From: Hippasteria phrygiana | Taxonomy: Eukaryota; Echinodermata; Asteroidea; Valvatida; Goniasteridae | NCBI GenBank assembly: GCA_037893225.1 | Contig: JAZGUH010000552.1 | Location: forward strand, 496,001 to 560,000 | Length of the DNA: 64,000 nucleotides | Reading direction: 5' to 3' | Shown here: piece by piece, positions 31,748-45,960 of the stretch | Layout: every line of letters begins with the position of its first letter | Position numbering within the stretch: position 1 is the stretch's first letter | Notes under the pieces: generated by a model | The model's input: only the letters and a program-made list of their open reading frames with translations | Told to the model about the DNA's origin: nothing | The model's database searches: none | Program-made: the position numbers and the translations under genes

Positions 31748-34700
31748 AAATCCAGTAATTTTTACACGTATGGGTAGCTTAGATCTAGCGCAACAATTTG
31801 AGACCATCGCCAGCTTTACAGCGTTAGAACTCTTCGAGAAAATTCAAACCTCGCAACAAATTTCTTTCCGTGAACTCTGTGTGCGTTCTCCCGTTTACTG
31901 CATTGTGACTGCTTAACGTTTGCCAAATTTTCAGATGAACGCCCCTCCTTTCCCTGCTCATAATTGAATGGTATATTGACCAAATCCAGTAATTTTTACA
32001 CGGATGGGTAGCTTAGATATAGCGCAACAATTTCAGACCATCGCCAGCTTCACAGCGTTAGAACTCTGCGAGAAAATTTAAACCTCGCGACAAATTTCCT
32101 TCTGTGAACTCTGTGTGCGTTCTTCCGTTTACTGCATTATGACTGCTTAACGTTTGCCACATTTTCAGATGAACGCCCCTCCTTTCCCTGTTCATAATTG
32201 AATGGGATATTGACCAAATCCAGTAATTTTCACACGAATGGGTAGCTTAGATCTAGCGCAACAATTTGAGACCATCGCCAGCTTCATAGCGTGAGAACTC
32301 TTTGAGAAAATTCAAACCTCGCAACAATTTTTTTCCCATGAACTCTGTGTGCGTTCTTCCGTTTACTGCATTGTGACTGCTTAACGGTTGCCAAATTTTC
32401 AGATGAACGCCCCTCCTTTCCCTGTTCATAATTGAATGGTATATTGATCAAATCCAGTATTTTGTACACGTATGGGTAGCTTAGATCTAGCGCAACAATT
32501 TGAGACCATCGGCAGCTTCACAGCGTTAGAACTCTTCGAGAAAATTCAAACCTCGCAACAAATTTCTTTCCGTGAACTCTGTGTGCGTTCTCCCGTTTAC
32601 TGCATTGTGACTGCTTAACGTTTGCCAAATTTTCAGATGAACGCCCCTCCTTTCCCTGTTCATAATTGAATGGGATATTGACCAAATCCAGTAATTTTCA
32701 CACGAATGGGTAGCTTAGATCTAGCGCAACAATTTGAGACCATCGCCAGCTTCATAGCGTGAGAACTCCTCGAGAAAATTCAAACCTCGCAACAATTGTT
32801 TCCCCATGAACTCTGTGTGCGTTCTCCCGTTTACTGCATTGTGACTGCTTAACGTTTGCCAAATTTTCAGATGAACGCCCCTCCTTTCCCTGTTCATAAT
32901 TGAATGGTATATTGACAAAATCCAGTAATTTTTACACGTATGGGTAGCTTAGATCTAGCGCAACAGTTTGAGACCATCGCCAGCTTCACATCGTTAGAAC
33001 TCTTCGAGAAAATTCAAACCTCGCAACAAATTTCTTCCCGTGAACTCTGTGTGCGTTCTCCCGTTTACTGCATTGTGACTGCTTAACGTTTGCCAAATTT
33101 TCAGATGAACGCCCCTCCTTTCCCTGTTCATAATTGAATGGTATATTGACCAAATCCAGTAATTTTTACACGTATGGGTAGCTTAGATCTAGCGCAACAA
33201 TTTGAGCTTTATAGCGTGAGAACTCTTCGAGAAAATTCAAACCTCGCAACAATTTTTTCCCATGAACTCTGTGTGCGTTCTTCCGTTTACTGCATTGTGA
33301 CTGCTTAACGTTTGCCCCTCCTTTCCCTGTTCATAATTGAATGGTATATTGACCAAATCCAGTAATTTTTACACGTATGGGTAGCTTAGATCTAGCGCAA
33401 CAGTTTGAGACCATCGCCAGCTTCACATCGTTAGAACTCTTCGAGAAAATTCAAACCTCGCAACAAATTTCTTCCTGTGAACTCTGTGTGCGTTCTTCCG
33501 TTTACTGCATTGTGATTGCTTAACGTTTGCCACATTTTCAGATGAACGCCCCTCCTTTCCCTGTTCATAATTGAATGGTATATTGACCAAATCCAGTAAT
33601 TTTTACACGTATGGGTAGCTTAGATCTAGCGCAACAATTTGAGACCATCGCCAGCTTTACAGCGTTAGAACTCTTCGAGAAAATTCAAACCTCGCAACAA
33701 ATTTCTTCCCGTGAACTCTGTGTGCGTTCTCCCGTTTACTGCATTGTGACTGCTTAACGTTTGCCAAATTTTCAGATGAACGCCCTTCCTTTCCCTGTAC
33801 ATAATTGAATGGTATATTGACCAAATCCAGTAATTTTTACACGTATGGGTAGCTTAGATCTAGCGCAACAGTTTGAGACCATCGCCAGCTTCACATCGTT
33901 AGAACTCTTCGAGAAAATTCAAACCTCGCAACAAATTTCTTCCCGTGAACTCTGTGTGCGTTCTCCCGTTTACTGCATTGTGACTGCTTAACGTTTGCCA
34001 AATTTTCAGATGAACGCCCCTCCTTTCCCTGTTCATAATTGAATGGTATATTGACCAAATCCAGTAATTTTTACACGTATGGGTAGCTTAGATCTAGCGC
34101 AACAATTTGAGCTTCATAGCGTGAGAACTCTTCGAGAAAATTCAAACCTCGCAACAATTTTTTCCCATGAACTCTGTGTGCGTTCTTCCGTTTACTGCAT
34201 TGTGACTGCTTAACGTTTGCCCCTCCTTTCCCTGTTCATAATTGAATGGTATATTGACCAAATCCAGTAATTTTTACACGTATGGGTAGCTTAGATCTAG
34301 CGCAACAGTTTGAGACCATCGCCAGCTTCACATCGTTAGAACTCTTCGAGAAAATTCAAACCTCGCAACAAATTTCTTCCTGTGAACTCTGTGTGCGTTC
34401 TTCCGTTTACTGCATTGTGATTGCTTAACGTTTGCCACATTTTCAGATGAACGCCCCTCCTTTCCCTGTTCATAATTGAATGGTATATTGACCAAATCCA
34501 GTAATTTTTACACGTATGGGTAGCTTAGATCTAGCGCAACAATTTGAGACCATCGCCAGCTTTACAGCGTTAGAACTCTTCGAGAAAATTCAAACCTCGC
34601 AACAAATTTCTTCCCGTGAACTCTGTGTGCGTTCTCCCGTTTACTGCATTGTGACTGCTTAACGTTTGCCAAATTTTCAGATGAACGCCCTTCCTTTCCC

Positions 34701-34929
34701 TGTACATAATTGAATGGTATATTGACCAAATCCAGTAATTTTTACACGTATGGGTAGCTTAGATCTAGCGCAACAATTTGAGACCATCGCCAGCTTCACA
34801 GCGTTAGAACTCTTCGAGAAAATTCAAACCTCGCAACAAATTTCCTTCTGTGAACTCTGTGTGCGTTCTTCCGTTTACGGCATTGTGATTGCTTAACGTT
34901 TGCCACATTTTCAGATGAACGCCCCTCCT

Positions 34930-37900
34930 TTCCCTGTTCATAATTGAATGGGATATTGACCAAATCCAGTAATTTTCACACGAATGGGTAGCTTAGATCT
35001 AGCGCAACAATTTGAGACCATCGCCAGCTTCACAGCGTTAGAACTCTTCTAGAAAATTCAAACCTCGCAACTAATTTCTTCCCGTGAACTCTGTGTGCGT
35101 TCTCCCGTTTACTGCATTGTGACTGTTTAACGTTTGCCACATTTTCAGATGAACGCCCCTCCTTTCCCTGTTCATAATTGAATGGGATATTGACCAAATC
35201 CAGCAATTTTCACACGTATGGGTAGCTTAGATCTAGCGCAACAATTTGAGACCATCGCCAGCTTCATAGCGTGAGAACTCTTCGAGAAAATTCAAACCTC
35301 GCAACAATTTTTTCCCATGAACTCTGTGTGCGTTCTTCCGTTTACTGCATTGTGACTGCTTAACGTTTGCCAAATTTTCAGATGAACGCCCCTCCTTTCC
35401 CTGTTCATAATTGAATGGTATATTGACCAAATCCAGTAATTTTTACACGTAGGGGTAGCTTAGATCTAGCGCAACAATTTGAGACCATCGCCAGCTTCAC
35501 AGCGTTAGAACTCTTCGAGAAAATTCAAACCTCGCAACAAATTTCTTCCCATGAACTCTGTGTGCGTTCTCCCGTTTACTGCATTGTGACTGCTTAACGT
35601 TTGCCAAATTTTCAGATGAACGCCCCTCCTTTCCCTGTTCATAATTGAATGGTATATTGACCAAATCCAGTAATTTTTACACGTATGGGTAGCTTAGATA
35701 TAGCGCAACAATTTCAGACCATCGCCAGCTTCACAGCGTTAGAACTCTTCGAGAAAATTCAAACCTCGCAACAAATTTCTTTCCGTGAACTCTGTGTGCG
35801 TTCTCCCGTTTACTGCATTGTGACTGCTTAACGTTTGCCAAATTTTCAGATGAACGCCCCTCCTTTCCCTGTTCATAATTGAATGGTATATTGACCAAAT
35901 CCAGTAATTTTTACACGTATGGGTAGCTTAGATCTAGCGCAACAGTTTGAGACCATCGCCAGCTTCACATCGTTAGAACTCTTCGAGAAAATTCAAACCT
36001 CGCAACAAATTTCTTCCCGTGAACTCTGTGTGCGTTCTCCCGTTTACTGCATTGTGACTGCTTAACGTTTGCCAAATTTTCAGATGAACGCCCCTCCTTT
36101 CCCTGTTCATAATTGAATGGTATATTGACCAAATCCAGTAATTTTTACACGTATGGGTAGCTTAGATCTAGCGCAACAATTTGAGCTTCATAGCGTGAGA
36201 ACTCTTCGAGAAAATTCAAACCTCGCAACAATTTTTTCCCATGAACTCTGTGTGCGTTCTTCCGTTTACTGCATTGTGACTGCTTAACGTTTGCCCCTCC
36301 TTTCCCTGTTCATAATTGAATGGTATATTGACCAAATCCAGTAATTTTTACACGTATGGGTAGCTTAGATCTAGCGCAACAGTTTGAGACCATCGCCAGC
36401 TTCACATCGTTAGAACTCTTCGAGAAAATTCAAACCTCGCAACAAATTTCTTCCTGTGAACTCTGTGTGCGTTCTTCCGTTTACTGCATTGTGATTGCTT
36501 AACGTTTGCCATATTTTCAGATGAACGCCCCTCCTTTCCCTGTTCATAATTGAATGGTATATTGACCAAATCCAGTAATTTTTACACGTATGGGTAGCTT
36601 AGATCTAGCGCAACAATTTGAGACCATCGCCAGCTTTACAGCGTTAGAACTCTTCGAGAAAATTCAAACCTCGCAACAAATTTCTTCCCGTGAACTCTGT
36701 GTGCGTTCTCCCGTTTACTGCATTGTGACTGCTTAACGTTTGCCAAATTTTCAGATGAACGCCCTTCCTTTCCCTGTACATAATTGAATGGTATATTGAC
36801 CAAATCCAGTAATTTTTACACGTATGGGTAGCTTAGATCTAGCGCAACAATTTGAGACCATCGCCAGCTTCACAGCGTTAGAACTCTTCGAGAAAATTCA
36901 AACCTCGCAACAAATTTCCTTCTGTGAACTCTGTGTGCGTTCTTCCGTTTACGGCATTGTGATTGCTTAACGTTTGCCACATTTTCAGATGAACGCCCCT
37001 CCTTTCCCTGTTCATAATTGAATGGGATATTGACCAAATCCAGTAATTTTCACACGAATGGGTAGCTTAGATCTAGCGCAACAATTTGAGACCATCGCCA
37101 GCTTCACAGCGTTAGAACTCTTCTAGAAAATTCAAACCTCGCAACTAATTTCTTCCCGTGAACTCTGTGTGCGTTCTCCCGTTTACTGCATTGTGACTGT
37201 TTAACGTTTGCCACATTTTCAGATGAACGCCCCTCCTTTCCCTGTTCATAATTTAATGGGATATTGACCAAATCCAGCAATTTTCACACGTATGGGTAGC
37301 TTAGATCTAGCGCAACAATTTGAGACCATCGCCAGCTTCATAGCGTGAGAACTCTTCGAGAAAATTCAAACCTCGCAACAATTTTTTCCCATGAACTCTG
37401 TGTGCGTTCTTCCGTTTACTGCATTGTGACTGCTTAACGTTTGCCAAATTTTCAGATGAACGCCCCTCCTTTCCCTGTTCATAATTGAATGGTATATTGA
37501 CCAAATCCAGTAATTTTTACACGTAGGGGTAGCTTAGATCTAGCGCAACAATTTGAGACCATCGCCAGCTTCACAGCGTTAGAACTCTTCGAGAAAATTC
37601 AAACCTCGCAACAAATTTCTTCCCATGAACTCTGTGTGCGTTCTCCCGTTTACTGCATTGTGACTGCTTAACGTTTGCCAAATTTTCAGATGAACGCCCC
37701 TCCTTTCCCTGTTCATAATTGAATGGTATATTGACCAAATCCAGTAATTTTTACACGTATGGGTAGCTTAGATATAGCGCAACAATTTCAGACCATCGCC
37801 AGCTTCACAGCGTTAGAACTCTTCGAGAAAATTCAAACCTCGCAACAAATTTCTTTCCGTGAACTCTGTGTGCGTTCTCCCGTTTACTGCATTGTGACTG

Positions 37901-40900
37901 CTTAACGTTTGCCAAATTTTCAGATGAACGCCCCTCCTTTCCCTGTTCATAATTGAATGGTATATTGACCAAATCCAGTAATTTTTACACGGATGGGTAG
38001 CTTAGATATAGCGCAACAATTTCAGACCATCGCCAGCTTCACAGCGTTAGAACTCTTCGAGAAAATTCAAACCTCGCGACAAATTTCCTTCTGTGAACTC
38101 TGTGTGCGTTCTTCCGTTTACGGCATTGTGATTGCTTAACGTTTGCCACATTTTCAGATGAACGCCCCTCCTTTCCCTGTTCATAATTGAATGGGATATT
38201 GACCAAATCCAGTAATTTTCACACGAATGGGTAGCTTAGATCTAGCGCAACAATTTGAGACCATCGCCAGCTTCACAGCGTTAGAACTCTTCTAGAAAAT
38301 TCAAACCTCGCAACTAATTTCTTCCAGTGAACTCTGTGTGCGTTCTCCCGTTTACTGCATTGTGACTGTTTAACGTTTGCCACATTTTCAGATGAACGCC
38401 CCTCCTTTCCCTGTTCATAATTTAATGGGATATTGACCAAATCCAGCAATTTTCACACGTATGGGTAGCTTAGATCTAGCGCAACAATTTGAGACCATCG
38501 CCAGCTTCATAGCGTGAGAACTCTTCGAGAAAATTCAAACCTCGCAACAATTTTTTCCCATGAACTCTGTGTGCGTTCTTCCGTTTACTGCATTGTGACT
38601 GCTTAACGTTTGCCAAATTTTCAGATGAACGCCCCTCCTTTCCCTGTTCATAATTGAATGGTATATTGACCAAATCCAGTAATTTTGACACGTATGGGTA
38701 GCTTAGATCTAGCGCAACAATTTGAGACCATCGCCAGCTTCACAGCGTTAGAACTCTTCGAGAAAATTCAAACCTCGCAACAAATTTCTTCCCATGAACT
38801 CTGTGTGCGTTCTCCCGTTTACTGCATTGTGACTGCTTAACGTTTGCCAAATTTTCAGATGAACGCCCCTCCTTTCCCTGTTCATAATTGAATGGTATAT
38901 TGACCAAATCCAGTAATTTTTACACGTATGGGTAGCTTAGATATAGCGCAACAATTTCAGACCATCGCCAGCTTCACAGCGTTAGAACTCTTCGAGAAAA
39001 TTCAAACCTCGCAACAAATTTCTTTCCGTGAACTCTGTGTGCGTTCTCCCGTTTACTGCATTGTGACTGCTTAACGTTTGCCAAATTTTCAGATGAACGC
39101 CCCTCCTTTCCCTGTTCATAATTGAATGGTATATTGACCAAATCCAGTAATTTTTACACGGATGGGTAGCTTAGATATAGCGCAACAATTTGAGACCATC
39201 GCCAGCTTCACAGCGTTAGAACTCTTCGAGAAAATTCAAACCTCGCAACAAATTTCCTTCTGTGAACTCTGTGTGCGTTCTTCCGTTTACGGCATTGTGA
39301 TTGCTTAACGTTTGCCACATTTTCAGATGAACGCCCCTCCTTTCCCTGTTCATAATTGAATGGGATATTGACCAAATCCAGTAATTTTCACACGAATGGG
39401 TAGCTTAGATCTAGCGCAACAATTTGAGACCATCGCCAGCTTCACAGCGTTAGAACTCTTCTAGAAAATTCAAACCTCGCAACTAATTTCTTCCCGTGAA
39501 CTCTGTGTGCGTTCTCCCGTTTACTGCATTGTGACTGTTTAACGTTTGCCACATTTTCAGATGAACGCCCCTCCTTTCCCTGTTCATAATTTAATGGGAT
39601 ATTGACCAAATCCAGCAATTTTCACACGTATGGGTAGCTTAGATCTAGCGCAACAATTTGAGACCATCGCCAGCTTCATAGCGTGAGAACTCTTCGAGAA
39701 AATTCAAACCTCGCAACAATTTTTTCCCATGAACTCTGTGTGCGTTCTTCCGTTTACTGCATTGTGACTGCTTAACGTTTGCCAAATTTTCAGATGAACG
39801 CCCCTCCTTTCCCTGTTCATAATTGAATGGTATATTGACCAAATCCAGTAATTTTTACACGTAGGGGTAGCTTAGATCTAGCGCAACAATTTGAGACCAT
39901 CGCCAGCTTCACAGCGTTAGAACTCTTCGAGAAAATTCAAACCTCGCAACAAATTTCTTCCCATGAACTCTGTGTGCGTTCTCCCGTTTACTGCATTGTG
40001 ACTGCTTAACGTTTGCCAAATTTTCAGATGAACGCCCCTCCTTTCCCTGTTCATAATTGAATGGTATATTGACCAAATCCAGTAATTTTTACACGTATGG
40101 GTAGCTTAGATATAGCGCAACAATTTCAGACCATCGCCAGCTTCACAGCGTTAGAACTCTTCGAGAAAATTCAAACCTCGCAACAAATTTCTTTCCGTGA
40201 ACTCTGTGTGCGTTCTCCCGTTTACTGCATTGTGACTGCTTAACGTTTGCCAAATTTTCAGATGAACGCCCCTCCTTTCCCTGTTCATAATTGAATGGTA
40301 TATTGACCAAATCCAGTAATTTTTACACGGATGGGTAGCTTAGATATAGCGCAACAATTTCAGACCATCGCCAGCTTCACAGCGTTAGAACTCTTCGAGA
40401 AAATTCAAACCTCGCGACAAATTTCCTTCTGTGAACTCTGTGTGCGTTCTTCCGTTTACGGCATTGTGATTGTTTAACGTTTGCCACATTTTCAGATGAA
40501 CGCCCCTCCTTTCCCTGTTCATAATTGAATGGGATATTGACCAAATCCAGTAATTTTCACACGAATGGGTAGCTTAGATCTAGCGCAACAATTTGAGACC
40601 ATCGCCAGCTTCACAGCGTTAGAACTCTTCTAGAAAATTCAAACCTCGCAACTAATTTCTTCCAGTGAACTCTGTGTGCGTTCTCCCGTTTACTGCATTG
40701 TGACTGTTTAACGTTTGCCACATTTTCAGATGAACGCCCCTCCTTTCCCTGTTCATAATTTAATGGGATATTGACCAAATCCAGCAATTTTCACACGTAT
40801 GGGTAGCTTAGATCTAGCGCAACAATTTGAGACCATCGCCAGCTTCATAGCGTGAGAACTCTTCGAGAAAATTCAAACCTCGCAACAATTTTTTCCCATG

Positions 40901-43900
40901 AACTCTGTGTGCGTTCTTCCGTTTACTGCATTGTGACTGCTTAACGTTTGCCAAATTTTCAGATGAACGCCCCTCCTTTCCCTGTTCATAATTGAATGGT
41001 ATATTGACCAAATCCAGTAATTTTTACACGTATGGGTAGCTTAGATCTAGCGCAACAATTTGAGACCATCGCCAGCTTCACAGCGTTAGAACTCTTCGAG
41101 AAAATTCAAACCTCGCAACAAATTTCTTCCCATGAACTCTGTGTGCGTTCTCCCGTTTACTGCATTGTGACTGCTTAACGTTTGCCAAATTTTCAGATGA
41201 ACGCCCCTCCTTTCCCTGTTCATAATTGAATGGTATATTGACCAAATCCAGTAATTTTTACACGTATGGGTAGCTTAGATATAGCGCAACAATTTCAGAC
41301 CATCGCCAGCTTCACAGCGTTAGAACTCTTCGAGAAAATTCAAACCTCGCAACAAGTTTCTTTCCGTGAACTCTGTGTGCGTTCTCCCGTTTACTGCATT
41401 GTGACTGCTTAACGTTTGCCAAATTTTCAGATGAACGCCCCTCCTTTCCCTGTTCATAATTGAATGGTATATTGACCAAATCCAGTAATTTTTACACGGA
41501 TGGGTAGCTTAGATATAGCGCAACAATTTGAGACCATCGCCAGCTTCACAGCGTTAGAACTCTTCGAGAAAATTCAAACCTCGCAACAAATTTCCTTCTG
41601 TGAACTCTGTGTGCGTTCTTCCGTTTACGGCATTGTGATTGCTTAACGTTTGCCACATTTTCAGATGAACGCCCCTCCTTTCCCTGTTCATAATTGAATG
41701 GGATATTGACCAAATCCAGTAATTTTCACACGAATGGGTAGCTTAGATCTAGCGCAACAATTTGAGACCATCGCCAGCTTCACAGCGTTAGAACTCTTCT
41801 AGAAAATTCAAACCTCGCAACTAATTTCTTCCCGTGAACTCTGTGTGCGTTCTCCCGTTTACTGCATTGTGACTGTTTAACGTTTGCCACATTTTCAGAT
41901 GAACGCCCCTCCTTTCCCTGTTCATAATTTAATGGGATATTGACCAAATCCAGCAATTTTCACACGTATGGGTAGCTTAGATCTAGCGCAACAATTTGAG
42001 ACCATCGCCAGCTTCATAGCGTGAGAACTCTTCGAGAAAATTCAAACCTCGCAACAATTTTTTCCCATGAACTCTGTGTGCGTTCTTCCGTTTACTGCAT
42101 TGTGACTGCTTAACGTTTGCCAAATTTTCAGATGAACGCCCCTCCTTTCCCTGTTCATAATTGAATGGTATATTGACCAAATCCAGTAATTTTTACACGT
42201 ATGGGTAGCTTAGATCTAGCGCAACAATTTGAGACCATCACCAGCTTCACAGCGTTAGAACTCTTCGAGAAAATTCAAACCTCGCAACAAATTTCTTCCC
42301 ATGAACTCTGTGTGCGTTCTCCCGTTTACTGCATTGTGACTGCTTAACGTTTGCCAAATTTTCAGATGAACGCCCCTCCTTTCCCTGTTCATAATTGAAT
42401 GGTATATTGACCAAATCCAGTAATTTTTACACGTATGGGTAGCTTAGATATAGCGCAACAATTTCAGACCATCGCCAGCTTCACAGCGTTAGAACTCTTC
42501 GAGAAAATTCAAACCTCGCAACAAATTTCTTTCCGTGAACTCTGTGTGCGTTCTCCCGTTTACTGCATTGTGACTGCTTAACGTTTGCCAAATTTTCAGA
42601 TGAACGCCCCTCCTTTCCCTGTTCATAATTGAATGGTATATTGACCAAATCCAGTAATTTTTACACGTATGGGTAGCTTAGATCTAGCGCAACAGTTTGA
42701 GACCATCGCCAGCTTCACATCGTTAGAACTCTTCGAGAAAATTCAAACCTCGCAACAAATTTCTTCCCGTGAACTCTGTGTGCGTTCTCCCGTTTACTGC
42801 ATTGTGACTGCTTAACGTTTGCCAAATTTTCAGATGAACGCCCCTCCTTTCCCTGTTCATAATTGAATGGTATATTGACCAAATCCAGTAATTTTTACAC
42901 GTATGGGTAGCTTAGATCTAGCGCAACAATTTGAGCTTCATAGCGTGAGAACTCTTCGAGAAAATTCAAACCTCGCAACAATTTTTTCCCATGAACTCTG
43001 TGTGCGTTCTTCCGTTTACTGCATTGTGACTGCTTAACGTTTGCCCCTCCTTTCCCTGTTCATAATTGAATGGTATATTGACCAAATCCAGTAATTTTTA
43101 CACGTATGGGTAGCTTAGATCTAGCGCAACAGTTTGAGACCATCGCCAGCTTCACATCGTTAGAACTCTTCGAGAAAATTCAAACCTCGCAACAAATTTC
43201 TTCCTGTGAACTCTGTGTGCGTTCTTCCGTTTACTGCATTGTGATTGCTTAACGTTTGCCATATTTTCAGATGAACGCCCCTCCTTTCCCTGTTCATAAT
43301 TGAATGGTATATTGACCAAATCCAGTAATTTTTACACGTATGGGTAGCTTAGATCTAGCGCAACAATTTGAGACCATCGCCAGCTTTACAGCGTTAGAAC
43401 TCTTCGAGAAAATTCAAACCTCGCAACAAATTTCTTCCCGTGAACTCTGTGTGCGTTCTCCCGTTTACTGCATTGTGACTGCTTAACGTTTGCCAAATTT
43501 TCAGATGAACGCCCTTCCTTTCCCTGTACATAATTGAATGGTATATTGACCAAATCCAGTAATTTTTACACGTATGGGTAGCTTAGATCTAGCGCAACAA
43601 TTTGAGACCATCGCCAGCTTCACAGCGTTAGAACTCTTCGAGAAAATTCAAACCTCGCAACAAATTTCCTTCTGTGAACTCTGTGTGCGTTCTTCCGTTT
43701 ACGGCATTGTGATTGCTTAACGTTTGCCACATTTTCAGATGAACGCCCCTCCTTTCCCTGTTCATAATTGAATGGGATATTGACCAAATCCAGTAATTTT
43801 CACACGAATGGGTAGCTTAGATCTAGCGCAACAATTTGAGACCATCGCCAGCTTCACAGCGTTAGAACTCTTCTAGAAAATTCAAACCTCGCAACTAATT

Positions 43901-45960
43901 TCTTCCCGTGAACTCTGTGTGCGTTCTCCCGTTTACTGCATTGTGACTGTTTAACGTTTGCCACATTTTCAGATGAACGCCCCTCCTTTCCCTGTTCATA
44001 ATTTAATGGGATATTGACCAAATCCAGCAATTTTCACACGTATGGGTAGCTTAGATCTAGCGCAACAATTTGAGACCATCGCCAGCTTCATAGCGTGAGA
44101 ACTCTTCGAGAAAATTCAAACCTCGCAACAATTTTTTCCCATGAACTCTGTGTGCGTTCTTCCGTTTACTGCATTGTGACTGCTTAACGTTTGCCAAATT
44201 TTCAGATGAACGCCCCTCCTTTCCCTGTTCATAATTGAATGGTATATTGACCAAATCCAGTAATTTTTACACGTAGGGGTAGCTTAGATCTAGCGCAACA
44301 ATTTGAGACCATCGCCAGCTTCACAGCGTTAGAACTCTTCGAGAAAATTCAAACCTCGCAACAAATTTCTTCCCATGAACTCTGTGTGCGTTCTCCCGTT
44401 TACTGCATTGTGACTGCTTAACGTTTGCCAAATTTTCAGATGAACGCCCCTCCTTTCCCTGTTCATAATTGAATGGTATATTGACCAAATCCAGTAATTT
44501 TTACACGTATGGGTAGCTTAGATATAGCGCAACAATTTCAGACCATCGCCAGCTTCACAGCGTTAGAACTCTTCGAGAAAATTCAAACCTCGCAACAAAT
44601 TTCTTTCCGTGAACTCTGTGTGCGTTCTCCCGTTTACTGCATTGTGACTGCTTAACGTTTGCCAAATTTTCAGATGAACGCCCCTCCTTTCCCTGTTCAT
44701 AATTGAATGGTATATTGACCAAATCCAGTAATTTTTACACGGATGGGTAGCTTAGATATAGCGCAACAATTTCAGACCATCGCCAGCTTCACAGCGTTAG
44801 AACTCTTCGAGAAAATTCAAACCTCGCGACAAATTTCCTTCTGTGAACTCTGTGTGCGTTCTTCCGTTTACGGCATTGTGATTGCTTAACGTTTGCCACA
44901 TTTTCAGATGAACGCCCCTCCTTTCCCTGTTCATAATTGAATGGGATATTGACCAAATCCAGTAATTTTCACACGAATGGGTAGCTTAGATCTAGCGCAA
45001 CAATTTGAGACCATCGCCAGCTTCACAGCGTTAGAACTCTTCTAGAAAATTCAAACCTCGCAACTAATTTCTTCCAGTGAACTCTGTGTGCGTTCTCCCG
45101 TTTACTGCATTGTGACTGTTTAACGTTTGCCACATTTTCAGATGAACGCCCCTCCTTTCCCTGTTCATAATTTAATGGGATATTGACCAAATCCAGCAAT
45201 TTTCACACGTATGGGTAGCTTAGATCTAGCGCAACAATTTGAGACCATCGCCAGCTTCATAGCGTGAGAACTCTTCGAGAAAATTCAAACCTCGCAACAA
45301 TTTTTTCCCATGAACTCTGTGTGCGTTCTTCCGTTTACTGCATTGTGACTGCTTAACGTTTGCCAAATTTTCAGATGAACGCCCCTCCTTTCCCTGTTCA
45401 TAATTGAATGGTATATTGACCAAATCCAGTAATTTTTACACGTATGGGTAGCTTAGATCTAGCGCAACAATTTGAGACCATCACCAGCTTCACAGCGTTA
45501 GAACTCTTCGAGAAAATTCAAACCTCGCAACAAATTTCTTCCCATGAACTCTGTGTGCGTTCTCCCGTTTACTGCATTGTGACTGCTTAACGTTTGCCAA
45601 ATTTTCAGATGAACGCCCCTCCTTTCCCTGTTCATAATTGAATGGTATATTGACCAAATCCAGTAATTTTTACACGGATGGGTAGCTTAGATATAGCGCA
45701 ACAATTTCAGACCATCGCCAGCTTCACAGCGTTAGAACTCTTCAAGAAAATTCAAACCTCGCAACAAATTTCTTTCCGTGAACTCTGTGTGCGTTCTCCC
45801 GTTTACTGCATTGTGACTGCTTAACGTTTGCCAAATTTTCAGATGAACGCCCCTCCTTTCCCTGTTCATAATTGAATGGTATATTGACCAAATCCAGTAA
45901 TTTTTACACGGATGGGTAGCTTAGATATAGCGCAATAATTTCAGACCATCGCCAGCTTCA
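34930..45960 (+). repeat. Satellite block with 1169-bp (5-monomer) higher-order unit, itself duplicated at 6750 bp
   Basis: The catagcgtgag monomer recurs at 37307, 38476, 39645, 40814 and 41983, exactly 1169 bp apart (five monomers less one base). Units alternate between two subtypes (cttcccgtg versus cttccagtg in the cttctag monomer; 37152 to 39490 and 38321 to 40659 are each 2338 bp), so the true repeat is a 10-monomer unit. Two 2074-bp intervals (35233-37307 and 41983-44057) contain the short monomer. The rare variant gccatatttt recurs 6750 bp apart (36511 and 43261), as does cgtagggg (37523 and 44273), showing a larger tandem duplication. No gene was seen. Confidence 0.92.

Larger units (their letters stand above)
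24556..34930 (+). repeat. Satellite block with a 14-monomer, 3245-bp higher-order unit
   Basis: Diagnostic monomers recur exactly 3245 bp apart (25092 to 28337, 25326 to 28571), which equals 13 x 234 + 203 bp, so the unit includes one short monomer. The next recurrence (28337 to 32284) is 3947 bp, the same unit with three extra monomers, matching the B-C-D series. Near the right end a 905-bp segment (three normal monomers plus one short and one-base-short copy) is repeated in tandem: the gtacataattg variant lies at 33797 and 34702. An uninterrupted A-B-C-D-E series is at about 30830-31970. No gene was seen. Confidence 0.9.
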
